The position numbers were made by a program, and so were the translations under genes. DNA of 45,238 nucleotides. Source: Bolinopsis microptera. Lineage: Eukaryota; Ctenophora; Tentaculata; Lobata; Bolinopsidae. Where the stretch lies: assembly GCF_026151205.1 (NCBI RefSeq), contig NW_026971805.1, positions 1 through 45,238 on the forward strand, read 5' to 3'. Below are positions 1 to 8,103 of this stretch, piece after piece (the first letter of the stretch is position 1; the number at the start of each line of letters is the position of its first letter). The notes beneath the pieces are model-generated. The model was not told the DNA's origin and did not search any database. It saw only the letters and a list, made by a program, of their open reading frames with translations.

Positions 1-24
1 TTAACAACTGATTTTCACTTTCAG

Positions 25-139
25 TGCGAGCGATTGTTTTGGACCCGAATCCATTATTGAGAGCCGGGTGAGACAGGCGGCCCAGAAAAGGGCTAGAGAA
101 TCAGCCAAGAAAACTTTCAGTTTCAAAAATTTTAGATAG
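25..139 (+). CDS. Candidate terminal exon, basic C-terminus
   Basis: A pyrimidine-rich acceptor (ACTTTCAG) ends at 24. One frame from 26 is open for 37 codons and stops at TAG 137-139. The peptide is charged (GPESIIESRVRQAAQKRARE and on), with an Arg/Lys/Ala-rich middle and an FKNFR end. Base composition is less AT-rich than the flanks. It looks like the last exon of a gene or retroelement that starts to the left of the window. Too short to assign a family; function unknown. Confidence 0.35.
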
Positions 140-177
140 ATTTATTGTGTTCTCTGAGAAGATTTATCATCATTTTG

Positions 178-275
178 CAATTAAACTTTCAACTAAACTT
201 GTAATTAAACTTTCAACTAAAGTTTTAACTAAACTTGTAATTAAACTTTCAACTAAATTTTTCACTGAACTTGTA
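178..275. repeat. AT-rich minisatellite
   Basis: Three imperfect units of AATTAAACTTTCAACTAA alternate with AACTAAACTTGT spacers. No coding frame follows the period. Confidence 0.7.
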
Positions 276-289
276 ACTATGAATCGATG

Positions 290-343
290 TATAATGTATA
301 ATGTATCTAATGTGTAATGTATTTAATGTATAGTGTAATGTAA
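290..343. repeat. ATGTATAATGTA-type tandem repeat
   Basis: Degenerate tandem array of about 10-bp units built from GTATAATGTA variants. Confidence 0.6.
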
Positions 344-684
344 AAAGTGACAGATAAATACCCAGAACTTGCAGGCAGTTTTCACGCTCATTGGTAATCA
401 GAACTGAATTTTACAACATATTAACATCTAATTTCCCTGAACTGCAATGTATTTATCTGTCAAAGCCCCAAACGGTCTATCAGCCTCCACGCGGCTTGGG
501 GTGGGTGGTGTATTGATGTATTTCTGTAATTATCGTACACTAGCGAATGATTCCAAAAAAAGTATTTTCATTTGTCTTCGGAGGTTTCCTGATAACTTGG
601 TAGATTAATCTATCTAAAACTTAACTCTTGTTGCATGAAACTTAGAGGCACAGTAATCAAATTCAAGTAAAATTCATATTTTAG
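344..684. other. No gene seen
   Basis: AT-rich sequence without a coding-looking frame. A pyrimidine-rich acceptor (ATATTTTAG) at its right end could introduce the exon that begins near 685. Confidence 0.4.
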
Positions 685-692
685 ATCGTATC

Positions 693-1077
693 ATGAAACA
701 GTGCCCTTGCGTTGTCTGCAATGGTGAGAAAAGAACTGAACGTACCATAAAGGAGCATCTGGTCGAGTATGGACATTCAAAGAAAACTTTGCTGACAGAT
801 TTTCTCGAGCATTCGACACCAATCGACAAATTGTTCCACTATGCGTTGAGGTAATTTAGCATTAGTAAATCGTCACAGAGATAAGTCCATGGCAGTAAGT
901 TGAGCAGATAATTCATCCATTTAACCCAACAGGAAAATGCTGGAGAAGAGTTTCTCACAAGGAACAATCATCGAAGTGAAAGGTTTACCGGGTAAACCCC
1001 TAGTGATTACTTCGATAATCAAGCCTCAGAAAAATATAGCTACACCTGCAGACAGCACGAAGAGGAAACACGCTTAA
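693..1077 (+). CDS. Small two-exon ORF with CxxC/H zinc-like start
   Basis: Exon 1 (693-850) starts with ATG and ends at donor GAG|GTAATT; exon 2 (933-1077) follows acceptor CCCAACAG and ends in TAA. The phases fit exactly: 158 + 145 bp make 101 codons, a 100-aa product. The N-terminus has a Cys/His cluster (CPCVVCNGEKRTERTIKEH), like the short CxC..C....H modules seen at the start of some transposase-derived metazoan proteins, possibly of the KDZ type (weak inference). Exon 2 carries a Gly/Pro/Lys-rich stretch and a KRKHA end. An acceptor at 684 leaves the frame open upstream, so this may be an internal exon of a longer gene joined to the exons at 1229-2233. Confidence 0.45.
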
Positions 1078-1228
1078 GTGTTCAAGGATATCGTAGAGAG
1101 CCAGGTATCTATCCTAAATAGTGTTATCAGGTTATTTTTAATCTGTAATAATGTGCAGACCAGATTGCTTATTGATCAACCAGAAATGGTGATGGTGGTG
1201 AAATAAATAATGGATGCACTGTTTGCAG

Positions 1229-1631
1229 GCTGAATCAAGTTGTTCGAAATGTCCCGAACATGAGATCGATATGGTAACGAAACGAATAAGAACAGCTGAG
1301 ATAAATTCGTTATCAAAAGAAGAACGTCAATACATCAGTGCCTCTACTGGAGTAAAGAGTATAGAACCGATTGACGCTCTTCATGTTGCCATGTTCAAAG
1401 CAGAGTGTGAGTGCTTGAGTTTAAATTCTAACTGTTGATATAAAACATAGATATGAATACCGAACTAACATATCATGAGTAAGGCAGATTCTCATATTGA
1501 TAAACTTTCCAGCGAACACGGGGACATCCAATGTTCGTAACAATCTGCGAACTATGCTGAAGAAATTTGATATCAAATTAGAATCAGAGAAAGAGATAAA
1601 CGCAGCCGGCCGGCCGTGCGCGCGACAGTAA
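1229..1631 (+). CDS. Two phase-matched exons, unknown protein
   Basis: Exon a runs from acceptor TTTGCAG (1228) to donor GTGAGT (1407), with the frame starting GCT GAA TCA. It encodes a Cys-containing, charged peptide (SSCSKCPEHEIDMVTKRIRT and on). Exon b starts at 1513 after TTTCCAG. Its two leading bases complete the single base left by exon a, and the frame stays open to TAA at 1629-1631, including the segment TSNVRNNLRTMLKKFDIKLE. The phase fit across a 106-bp intron argues for a real or recently real gene. The last codons run through a CCGGCCGGCC tract, so the true exon may end earlier at an unseen donor. Probably part of the same locus as 693-1077. Confidence 0.4.
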
Positions 1632-1822
1632 ATTTAATTTAGAAATGTACTTATATTACTATTTTGATTCGAAACTAGTAATAGCGGAGAAGATGGCCCT
1701 CGGCGCAGATTTACACCAACTTTAATCCTCTGACAGGATGTCTAACGAATCTTACCTTGATTTCGTTAATGAACATCACCAAAAAAACGTTATATACGAG
1801 CAGATTATGCCTGCATTTCAGT

Positions 1823-2233
1823 GTTACAATAGCTAAAGAGTGCAATCTGAGTTGAAAAAGCCCTATGCTTTTCACTGTGCTATCTGCGGATTTTACCCCA
1901 CTGTTGTTATTGGAGACGTCGTTCCATCTATCAACTTTCCCACCGCCAACAAACGTATTGAGAAAGGTCCCATGCCTATGAGTGCAGAAGGTCTCTTCAC
2001 CGCAATAGGGACACTATTAAAAGAAACACGAGAGTTTGGAAAACCTTTGCAGAGTGTTGGTGTTCAACATCAAAGATCTCCTAAATGACTCAAAATCTGA
2101 CAGTCACCTTAAACGGTTTGCCAATATATTTGATGCTAGCAACGTCATTGCAGAAATAATGAGAGCAAAGCTCGACCCAAAAATCAAAGGAACCACCATT
2201 TTGGAGTGTCCAGACAGATTGCTGACATACTAG
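1823..2233 (+). pseudogene. Frameshifted coding remnant with CxxC knuckle
   Basis: After acceptor TGCATTTCAG, coding-like sequence resumes, but the frame changes near 1845 and again near 2060. The first part encodes KKPYAFHCAICGFYPTVVIG. The aromatic CxxC followed by a Val/Ile-rich strand recalls HMGXB3/KDZ-transposase-linked proteins, an inference from memory of the family. The second part (ending at 2233) is a charged helical peptide containing LKRFANIFDASNVIAEIMRA. At least two frameshifts make it a remnant unless splicing removes them. Confidence 0.35.
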
Positions 2234-2527
2234 AAGAGTAGAAGGGCAGTTTAAACACCTGGTCCTGGTAGAGCAGCTTCATAATACAAACACACAGAAA
2301 CCCTGAATACAACACAAAGAAACCTGTTTTTGTGCCACACTTTATTTATTCGGTTGTTTATGTTACTTTACGTATCTCGACGGTATTATAACAGATCCAA
2401 GGTTATAGAGAGAATGAAACAAGATGAGATACGTTCTTAATTTTTTGATCGTTTGACTGAATACTCAAATATGACTGGCGCATATTATAGAGCTCGGTTA
2501 CGTTCAATCATTTTAACGTTATTTATA

Positions 2528-3294
2528 CAGGGTGGGCCAAAAGTCAGTGTGCAAACGTTGGCCTTAATAGCTCAGTCACTGAGTGCCCAATTGAAATACT
2601 TTCTTCTGGTATGACTTAGTACCACCACTGGTTCGAGGAATTTGTCAACTCGAAAAATATTCGCGTTCATTTTTTTCAAATGGAGGTTCATTTTCACATT
2701 TATTTGATAGTTTGGATAGTCGGATCAAGCTAAATTATATTGAATTGTGTTTGGCCATTCGAATTACGTTTGTCCTGAAAAAATTAGAACTGTAGCTTCT
2801 CAGATGACCGAGATATGAAGCATAACGAGTTTATTCATTACGTGTGATCAGGTGATTGGTTTACCTAATCACGTGATAAGGTGACCCCGTTAACTACCCC
2901 GTTAAACATTATGGGAATTGTTAAGGGTGCCCAATTAAGGTGTCGTGTCACGGTGTCACATAATCACCCAGTCAATTTTGTTAACGAGATACACAAAATG
3001 CTTGATAACTTCGTCATTTCTAATCCGTTTTGCCTCATGTTTTCAGATCATATGCAACATTTGATAATCTACCGTCTCTGAAAAAATTAGGCGTTCAGCA
3101 TGTTCAGAGAAAACAATATAGGTGTTTTAATATTGAATGGGCGTGGTCTAAAATATTCGAATTTTCAAATTTTGACGACGGAATCCTCGAACCAGTAAGT
3201 ACAGTATGCCATCTGCAAAGCAACAGCTCTCAAATATAAAACACGGCGGAGGTATAAGACCCAACGTTTGCACACTGACTTTTGGCCCACCCTG
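2528..3294. mobile_element. TA-flanked inverted-repeat MITE (Tc1/mariner type)
   Basis: The ends are CAGGGTGGGCCAAAAGTC at 2528 and its exact reverse complement finishing at 3294, with about 34 bp of perfect terminal inverted repeat. TA lies on both sides (2526-2527 and 3295-3296), the target duplication of IS630/Tc1/mariner elements. At 767 bp with no transposase frame it is non-autonomous. Diverged relatives lie at 38438-38755 and 42178-42289. Confidence 0.85.
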
Positions 3295-3520
3295 TATTAT
3301 TACTATATTATATCAATGGTTTCATATTGAATATTGAACCTGATTGCTCCCAAATGAGAAGAAATTTCCCATTATTCAAAGTAAACAATTAACATAATAT
3401 ATGGTTAAGTCATGTCATGTTTTAAATTTCAGCTGTACACCTTTAATGGAACCAGCTTCTTGGGATGGCAAGAACTCAAGATGGATAAAATCATATGAAT
3501 AATAACACGTTTTTGCTCAG

Positions 3521-4605
3521 GGCTCAATGGCCTGGGGCAAGTGTAATGTCCGGAGAAGAAAACAAAACCCCGTTTTCGATGATGAAGGAAGCACTGTCAG
3601 GTATGAAAGATGACTTTTACAATCTACATGGAACTTTTAAATAATAAGGTGGATAAATAATAAGGTGGACACGCTGAGACACATCTATGTAATTAATTAT
3701 GTAATTATTTCATTAATTATGTAAATGAACTCGTGAATTTTGTCTACAAAGTAGTTGGAAAGACGAGGAAAAATCTCGGAAACCGGACATGACCCGATGT
3801 AACGTCTGAAGATGCTATAAAAGAAGATAACCTTTAGAAATTACTCTTTCTCTTTGATTTATTGTTGTAGAGGAATTGTAATCAAATATAATATGAGTTA
3901 CTGACTTACAGACAGTAATTACAGACTTATAGACAGACTGACTTACAGACAGTAATTACAGACTTATAGACAGACTGACTTACAGACAGTAATGTACGGC
4001 CCTGATGGCTAATTATGACAGTATTGATATATCATATAACAGCATTAATTCTTTTTTGGCTACTCATTATTCTGTAGAGACGTTTCTTGGTGCCACTTTA
4101 GACAGATGTCATCAGAGGGAAGGGCTACACACGGATTAAAAACATTAAAAACCTCATAAAGCTTTTTGCTGTAGCAAATCCTGAAAGGGCGGCTAGGTTT
4201 GATTTAAACTGTTAGATTAAATTAATCATCATTGTATTTGTAATTTGTAATTTGTATTATAATTTTCATTTTTGTTTTTTGAAAAGAAGTTTATACATCA
4301 AGAGGGGAAAAGGTGAAAGAAAAGTATAATCTGTAACATGGGAAAATATTCTAAGCATGGGAAAATATTCTAAGCATGGGAAAATATTCTAACTTTCTAA
4401 GCATGGAAAAATATTCTAGAATTGTTGGTAATAACATCGTGAGTTCAATAAAAATTTTCAGGGACCACATTCTTGGATACTTTAGGAGAAATGGTCGGGG
4501 CCGCTCTGCGGACAGTAGCACAGAAAGACGAAAATCTAGCAGAGAGAACTATTAACATAATTTATTCAGAAAGGCCAGCCGTTTCTTGGTGCCGTTTTAG
4601 ACAGA
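3521..4605 (+). CDS. Two phase-matched exons, unknown protein
   Basis: Exon a (3521-3600) runs from acceptor TTTTGCTCAG to donor CAG|GTATGA. Exon b starts at 4462 after ATTTTCAG; its two leading bases complete the codon begun by exon a. The joined frame contains SGEENKTPFSMMKEALS and then a helix-rich stretch beginning TFLDTLGEMVGAALRTVAQK. Exon b runs into a repeat shared with 4076-4100 (TTTCTTGGTGCC), where coding identity is lost. A short open piece after an acceptor at about 3433 (LYTFNGTSFLGWQ) may be the preceding exon, but it ends in TGA. These exons may belong to the locus starting at 693, with the MITE at 2528 sitting in an intron. Confidence 0.35.
3903..3992. repeat. 37-bp tandem repeat, 2.4 copies
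   Basis: Two identical 37-bp units (3903-3939 and 3940-3976), each starting GACTTACAGACAGTAATTAC, are followed by a partial third unit. Confidence 0.9.
4138..4330. repeat. Dispersed repeat, copy 1
   Basis: Close match to 5167-5355, with shorter, more decayed pieces at 5773-5870, 7283-7335 and 7474-7535. Diagnostic words are AGGGCGGCTAGGTTTGATTT and the TTTTTTGAAAAGAAGTTTA block. The copies flank the PIF1-helicase relics, so they may be non-coding parts of the same Helitron-like element (inference). Confidence 0.75.
4337..4420. repeat. 19-bp tandem repeat
   Basis: Four units of CATGGGAAAATATTCTAAG; the third is followed by a short insertion and the fourth is slightly mutated. Confidence 0.85.
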
Positions 4606-4780
4606 AGAACAGTAGTCGTTCTGAGGGGGGGGGGGCCGGGGATCACGCCTCCCCCCCTCGCGGCTTCGCTATGTTTATTAATAATAATAATATTCTTGTT
4701 TTGTGAATAGAAGTTTATATTTTGTAGTGTAAATTGTTATGAGTCGACTAATAATTAATAATTATTAGGCACACTAAAAC

Positions 4781-5044
4781 ATGTCATCAGAGAGAAGGGC
4801 TTCGCAGCAATCCAAAAGGAGGAAACTACCTGTTTTAAGGAAGAAACTAACTGCTTTAAGGAGGAAACTAACTGTTTTAAGGAGGAAACTAACTGTTTTA
4901 AGGAGGAAACTAACTGTTTTAAGGAGGAAACTAACTGTTTTAAGGAGGAAGCTAACTGTTTTAAGGAGGAAACTAAATGTTTTAAGGAGGAAACTAAATG
5001 TTTTAAGGAGGAAAATGACTGTTTATATGGAGGAAATTAACTGA
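4781..5044 (+). CDS. ORF made by a 21-bp minisatellite (heptad repeats)
   Basis: ATG at 4781 opens an 87-codon frame. After a basic 14-residue leader, residues 15-77 are nine heptads: KLPVLRK, KLTALRR, five KLTVLRR and two KLNVLRR, then a broken tenth. The DNA is a 21-bp minisatellite (4823-5024) around AACTGTTTTAAGGAGGAAACT. Leu/Val at fixed heptad positions with Lys/Arg elsewhere would form an amphipathic, strongly basic helix. Because 21 is divisible by 3, the frame survives copy-number change. The leader resembles sequence near 4107, part of the dispersed repeat, so this may be a non-coding satellite that happens to be open. No promoter or partner is visible. Confidence 0.4.
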   Translation: MSSERRASQQSKRRKLPVLRKKLTALRRKLTVLRRKLTVLRRKLTVLRRKLTVLRRKLTVLRRKLNVLRRKLNVLRRKMTVYMEEIN

Positions 5045-5166
5045 TTTTTCAAAGTTGAGGGACGTTTGAGGTACCAGAAAATATTTATTTTCACAAGAAC
5101 TCGAAAGACCAAAGCAAATAATATGATAGATTTGCTAAACACGGGTTTCTGCACCTCTGCACGCGG

Positions 5167-5355
5167 ATTAAAAACATTAAAAACCACATATAAAGCTTTT
5201 TGCCGTAGCAACTCCTAAAAGGGCGGCTAGGTTTGATTTAAACTGTAAGATTAAATTAATCATCATTGTATTTGTAATTTGTAATTGGTATTATAATTTT
5301 CGTTTTTATTTTTTGAAAAGAAGTTTATACATCAAGAGGGGAAAAAGTGAAAGAA
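5167..5355. repeat. Dispersed repeat, copy 2
   Basis: Second long copy of the repeat at 4138-4330, about 90% identical by eye, ending in the same TACATCAAGAGGGGAAAA block. Confidence 0.8.
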
Positions 5356-5539
5356 CCGTATAATCTGTATAAGGGGGAAGAGAAGGCTAAGGTGGAGGGT
5401 GGTACAACTACAGACGATGTCTCGGAATATAAGCACGCAAGGAATGTGGTAGATAGTAGACTAAAGGTTAGTGACAGTCAAAATAGTAATTGGTATAGTA
5501 TTATAATTTTTATTCTTGTTTTTTGGAAAGAAGTTCATA

Positions 5540-5772
5540 CATATCTTAGATCCGGCCTGCGTGAATTTGAAATAGTGAATGATAAACGTGAGATAAAAAC
5601 TCCCGGACAACTTGAACCGTTTCTCGAAACCTTAAACGAAGACCAAATAAGAGTTTACGACAAAGTTAATAACCATTATCATATAGAACACTTGATGGTA
5701 CACAAGGACAATGGATGCACGGGCAAGGAGTGCAGTCGTCCCTTATATGTGAGTGGATTTGTATTTTTGTAG
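5540..5772 (+). pseudogene. PIF1-like helicase remnant (Helitron type), copy 1
   Basis: The frame contains LNEDQIRVYDKV, the pattern just ahead of the Walker A motif in PIF1-family helicases, including those of Helitron transposons. It reaches LYVSGF, where the P-loop glycines should start, and then diverges into repeat DNA and a stop. The copy at 7640-7965 carries the P-loop itself, which supports the assignment. PIF1 helicases unwind DNA 5' to 3' and power rolling-circle transposition. Only about 75 family residues remain, so no function is expected. Confidence 0.6.
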
Positions 5773-5870
5773 TGCAAATCCTTAAAGGGCGGCTACGTTT
5801 GATTTAAACTGTTAGATTTGTAATTGGTATTATAAATTTCATTCTTGTTTTTTGGTTCGTACATCAAGAT
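5773..5870. repeat. Dispersed repeat, copy 3 (partial)
   Basis: Shortened copy of the repeat at 4138 (AAAGGGCGGCTACGTTTGAT onward) lying directly after the helicase relic. Confidence 0.65.
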
Positions 5871-6075
5871 CTTAGATCGATCCGGCCTGTGTGACCTAGA
5901 AACGAAGACCAAAGAAGAGGACATGGAATGCACAGGTAAGGACAGGGGTTATGACTAGTAAATAGTAATAAATAATTATTGTTATAGTCCAGTGAATACT
6001 CAATACGAGCATCTACCTGCAAGTCCCATTTGGATACTTCTATCTACGATTTAATGTATCTTATTAAGAGTCTGA

Positions 6076-6372
6076 TACCACTATGACGGTTTTAACAGAA
6101 AATATGGTAAAGAACTAGAACGTCATGACGTCACAGAAAAGACCGCCACCAAGCTCATGGCCGACCGTGGGGTCCGGGTTAAATACGAAACCCAATGCGA
6201 CATCCTACGCCGCATGAAGATAACCGGACCCACGGTTGGCCTGTCAGCAGCGCACGTCGTTAATGCTGACGTCTCATCGAGAACATCTATCAGTGTATGG
6301 TATGGAGCCAATTGTGGAGCCAATCATAACCACTGCAACAATCATGTTAAATTTATTTATGTTATTTCTTTA
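6076..6372 (+). CDS. Unassigned ORF, coding-like composition
   Basis: An open frame without an early ATG runs from 6076, just after a stop. GC content rises at 6120-6300. The best part reads KTATKLMADRGVRVKYETQ, then MKITGPTVGLSAAHVVNADV. After about 6330 it enters the T-rich dispersed repeat and loses coding character. It may be a mobile-element fragment or exon; I do not recognise the family. Confidence 0.3.
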
Positions 6373-6595
6373 TAAGTTTATACACGTGCAGTCTTCCTTG
6401 CTCTCTTCTTTTTTTGACTTCTCCTTTTTACTGTCTTCTTTTTTTTCATTCTTTCTTTAATTATTACTTTTTTAGGTTTTCTTATTTTCTTTTCTTCTTC
6501 ACAATTTTTTTCTTTCTATAGTTCTGGGTGAAAAACCTCAGATATCATTATTAAATATTATATCGGTCTTAGATTAATTATTACTTTACACCGTA
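6330..6595. repeat. T-rich dispersed repeat, copy 1 of 3
   Basis: Starts ATAACCACTGCAACAATCAT and continues into a T-rich tract, then TATTATTAAATATTATATCG. It recurs at 10128-10400 (closely similar) and 11097-11330 (more diverged). Confidence 0.75.
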
Positions 6596-6608
6596 TATTT
6601 TCCACTGA

Positions 6609-6737
6609 ATGAAATATCGATCAATAGAAACTCATGAAAGAAGACTAAAACAGCCTGAAAGAAAGGGTGTTTTCAGAAAGCTTGACGACAACCCAAAAGA
6701 AGAGGAGGTGTTTGTAAAAACTTTCTATATTATATGA
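6609..6737 (+). CDS. 42-codon charged ORF
   Basis: ATG at 6609, TGA at 6735-6737. The peptide is very hydrophilic (MKYRSIETHERRLKQPERKG, then a DDNPKEEE patch). Composition is unlike the flanking AT-rich DNA, so it may be a first exon or a relic. Nothing else supports it. Confidence 0.2.
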   Translation: MKYRSIETHERRLKQPERKGVFRKLDDNPKEEEVFVKTFYII

Positions 6738-7473
6738 TCAGAAACCCAAGGTAACTTAACATTTCTAGTCTATTTGCCCACAATAAAAAACCAATTTCGA
6801 TTTACTACCATGAAAATTACCAATCTTCGACCTATGATCGATTAGAAAAAACTAAAACATATTTTAAAATTTAAATAGATTTTACACGGGAGGTTTCGAG
6901 TCGTTCAATCAGGGTGTTATGCTACTTCCACTCTTCCAGGAGGATATATTTAGGTTTACACAGAATCACTGTGATGTACTAAAACCGAGACCAACAGTGC
7001 AGTGGATCTACCTGTAAACAGTTCTGTCAAAGTGCCCAATCATGATGACAAGTGAATCTGACGACGAATCTTCTGAATCTTCATCCGGCGAATTGGAAGA
7101 TAGTTGGGAGGATTAAATCAGAGAACACTATTAATTTATTGTCTAGTGGAATGCTTTAAATTTAATGTAATATTGGTCATCGGACCTGTTCAACGCTACA
7201 GGTGGCAAGTAGAGATGAACATCTAAGCATTTTGGAGAATATTGGCAATAATGAATAAATAAAACCTACAAGTACTATACAGATAACTAATTTATATTAT
7301 AATTTCCATTCTTGTTTTTTTGAAAAGAAGTTTAATATGCATAATTAATCATATTTTGTTGACATCAATTATAGCAGCAAATCAAGTTTCAAATTGTTAT
7401 GTACAGTTAGTAAATTCTGATTAAATCAGTATAATTATAGAGATGTTGACGGATAGATTCTATTAACTCAGCA

Positions 7474-7535
7474 AAAGCTTTTTGCTGTAGCAAATCCTAA
7501 AAGCTAAGGGCGGTTACGTTTGATTTAAACTGTTA
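7474..7535. repeat. Dispersed repeat, copy 4 (fragment)
   Basis: Contains AAAGCTTTTTGCTGTAGCAA and the GGCGGTTACGTTTGATTT block found in the copies at 4138 and 5167. Confidence 0.6.
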
Positions 7536-7639
7536 AGGAAATAAGGAGGCACCCCTTGAGGTTGAGGAGGAACCCCTTGATGTTGAGTAGAAACGCTGGG
7601 AAGTCGAGGAGCCCCAACTAGATAAAAAATAATAAAAAA

Positions 7640-7965
7640 CAAATTTGTTTACGACAAAGTTACCAACTATAATCATATAGAACACTTGATGGTACACAAG
7701 GACAATGGAATTGCACGGGTAAGGAGTGCAGTCGTCCCTTTAACTTATATGCGAGTGGATTTGGAGGAACTGGCGAATCGTACTTGATTAAAGCCTTGCA
7801 GGGATATCTATGGGTACAGAAAAACCTGTTGATATTGCTTTAACTGCACCAACGGTACTTGCTGCAGCAAACACATTACACAAGGACAATAGATGTGCAA
7901 GTAAGGAGTGTAGTCGTCCCCTTAATTTATATGTGATTTGCATACGTCATATTTTGTTGACATTA
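7640..7965 (+). pseudogene. PIF1-like helicase remnant, copy 2, P-loop mutated
   Basis: Aligns with 5650-5760 and extends further. A 2-bp insertion near 7710 shifts the frame. The frame then reads ASGFGGTGESYLIKALQGY, the PIF1/Helitron Walker A segment with Glu where the P-loop Lys belongs. A second frameshift near 7820 leads to DIALTAPTVLAAANT, the conserved motif Ia region. A further partial copy of the KDN..C..KECSRPL segment follows at 7880-7935. The P-loop substitution and frameshifts make the protein non-functional. Confidence 0.65.
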
Positions 7966-8103
7966 ATACATCATGTCAGTGTATGGTATGAAGCCAATCA
8001 TGGAGCCAATCATATGCATAAGTAGGGTAACTGTACACTTTGTCACTAAAGATTTTCTCCGTAAGATGGTGGTGATCAGATTTTGGTGGTTTTATTCCTC
8101 AAG

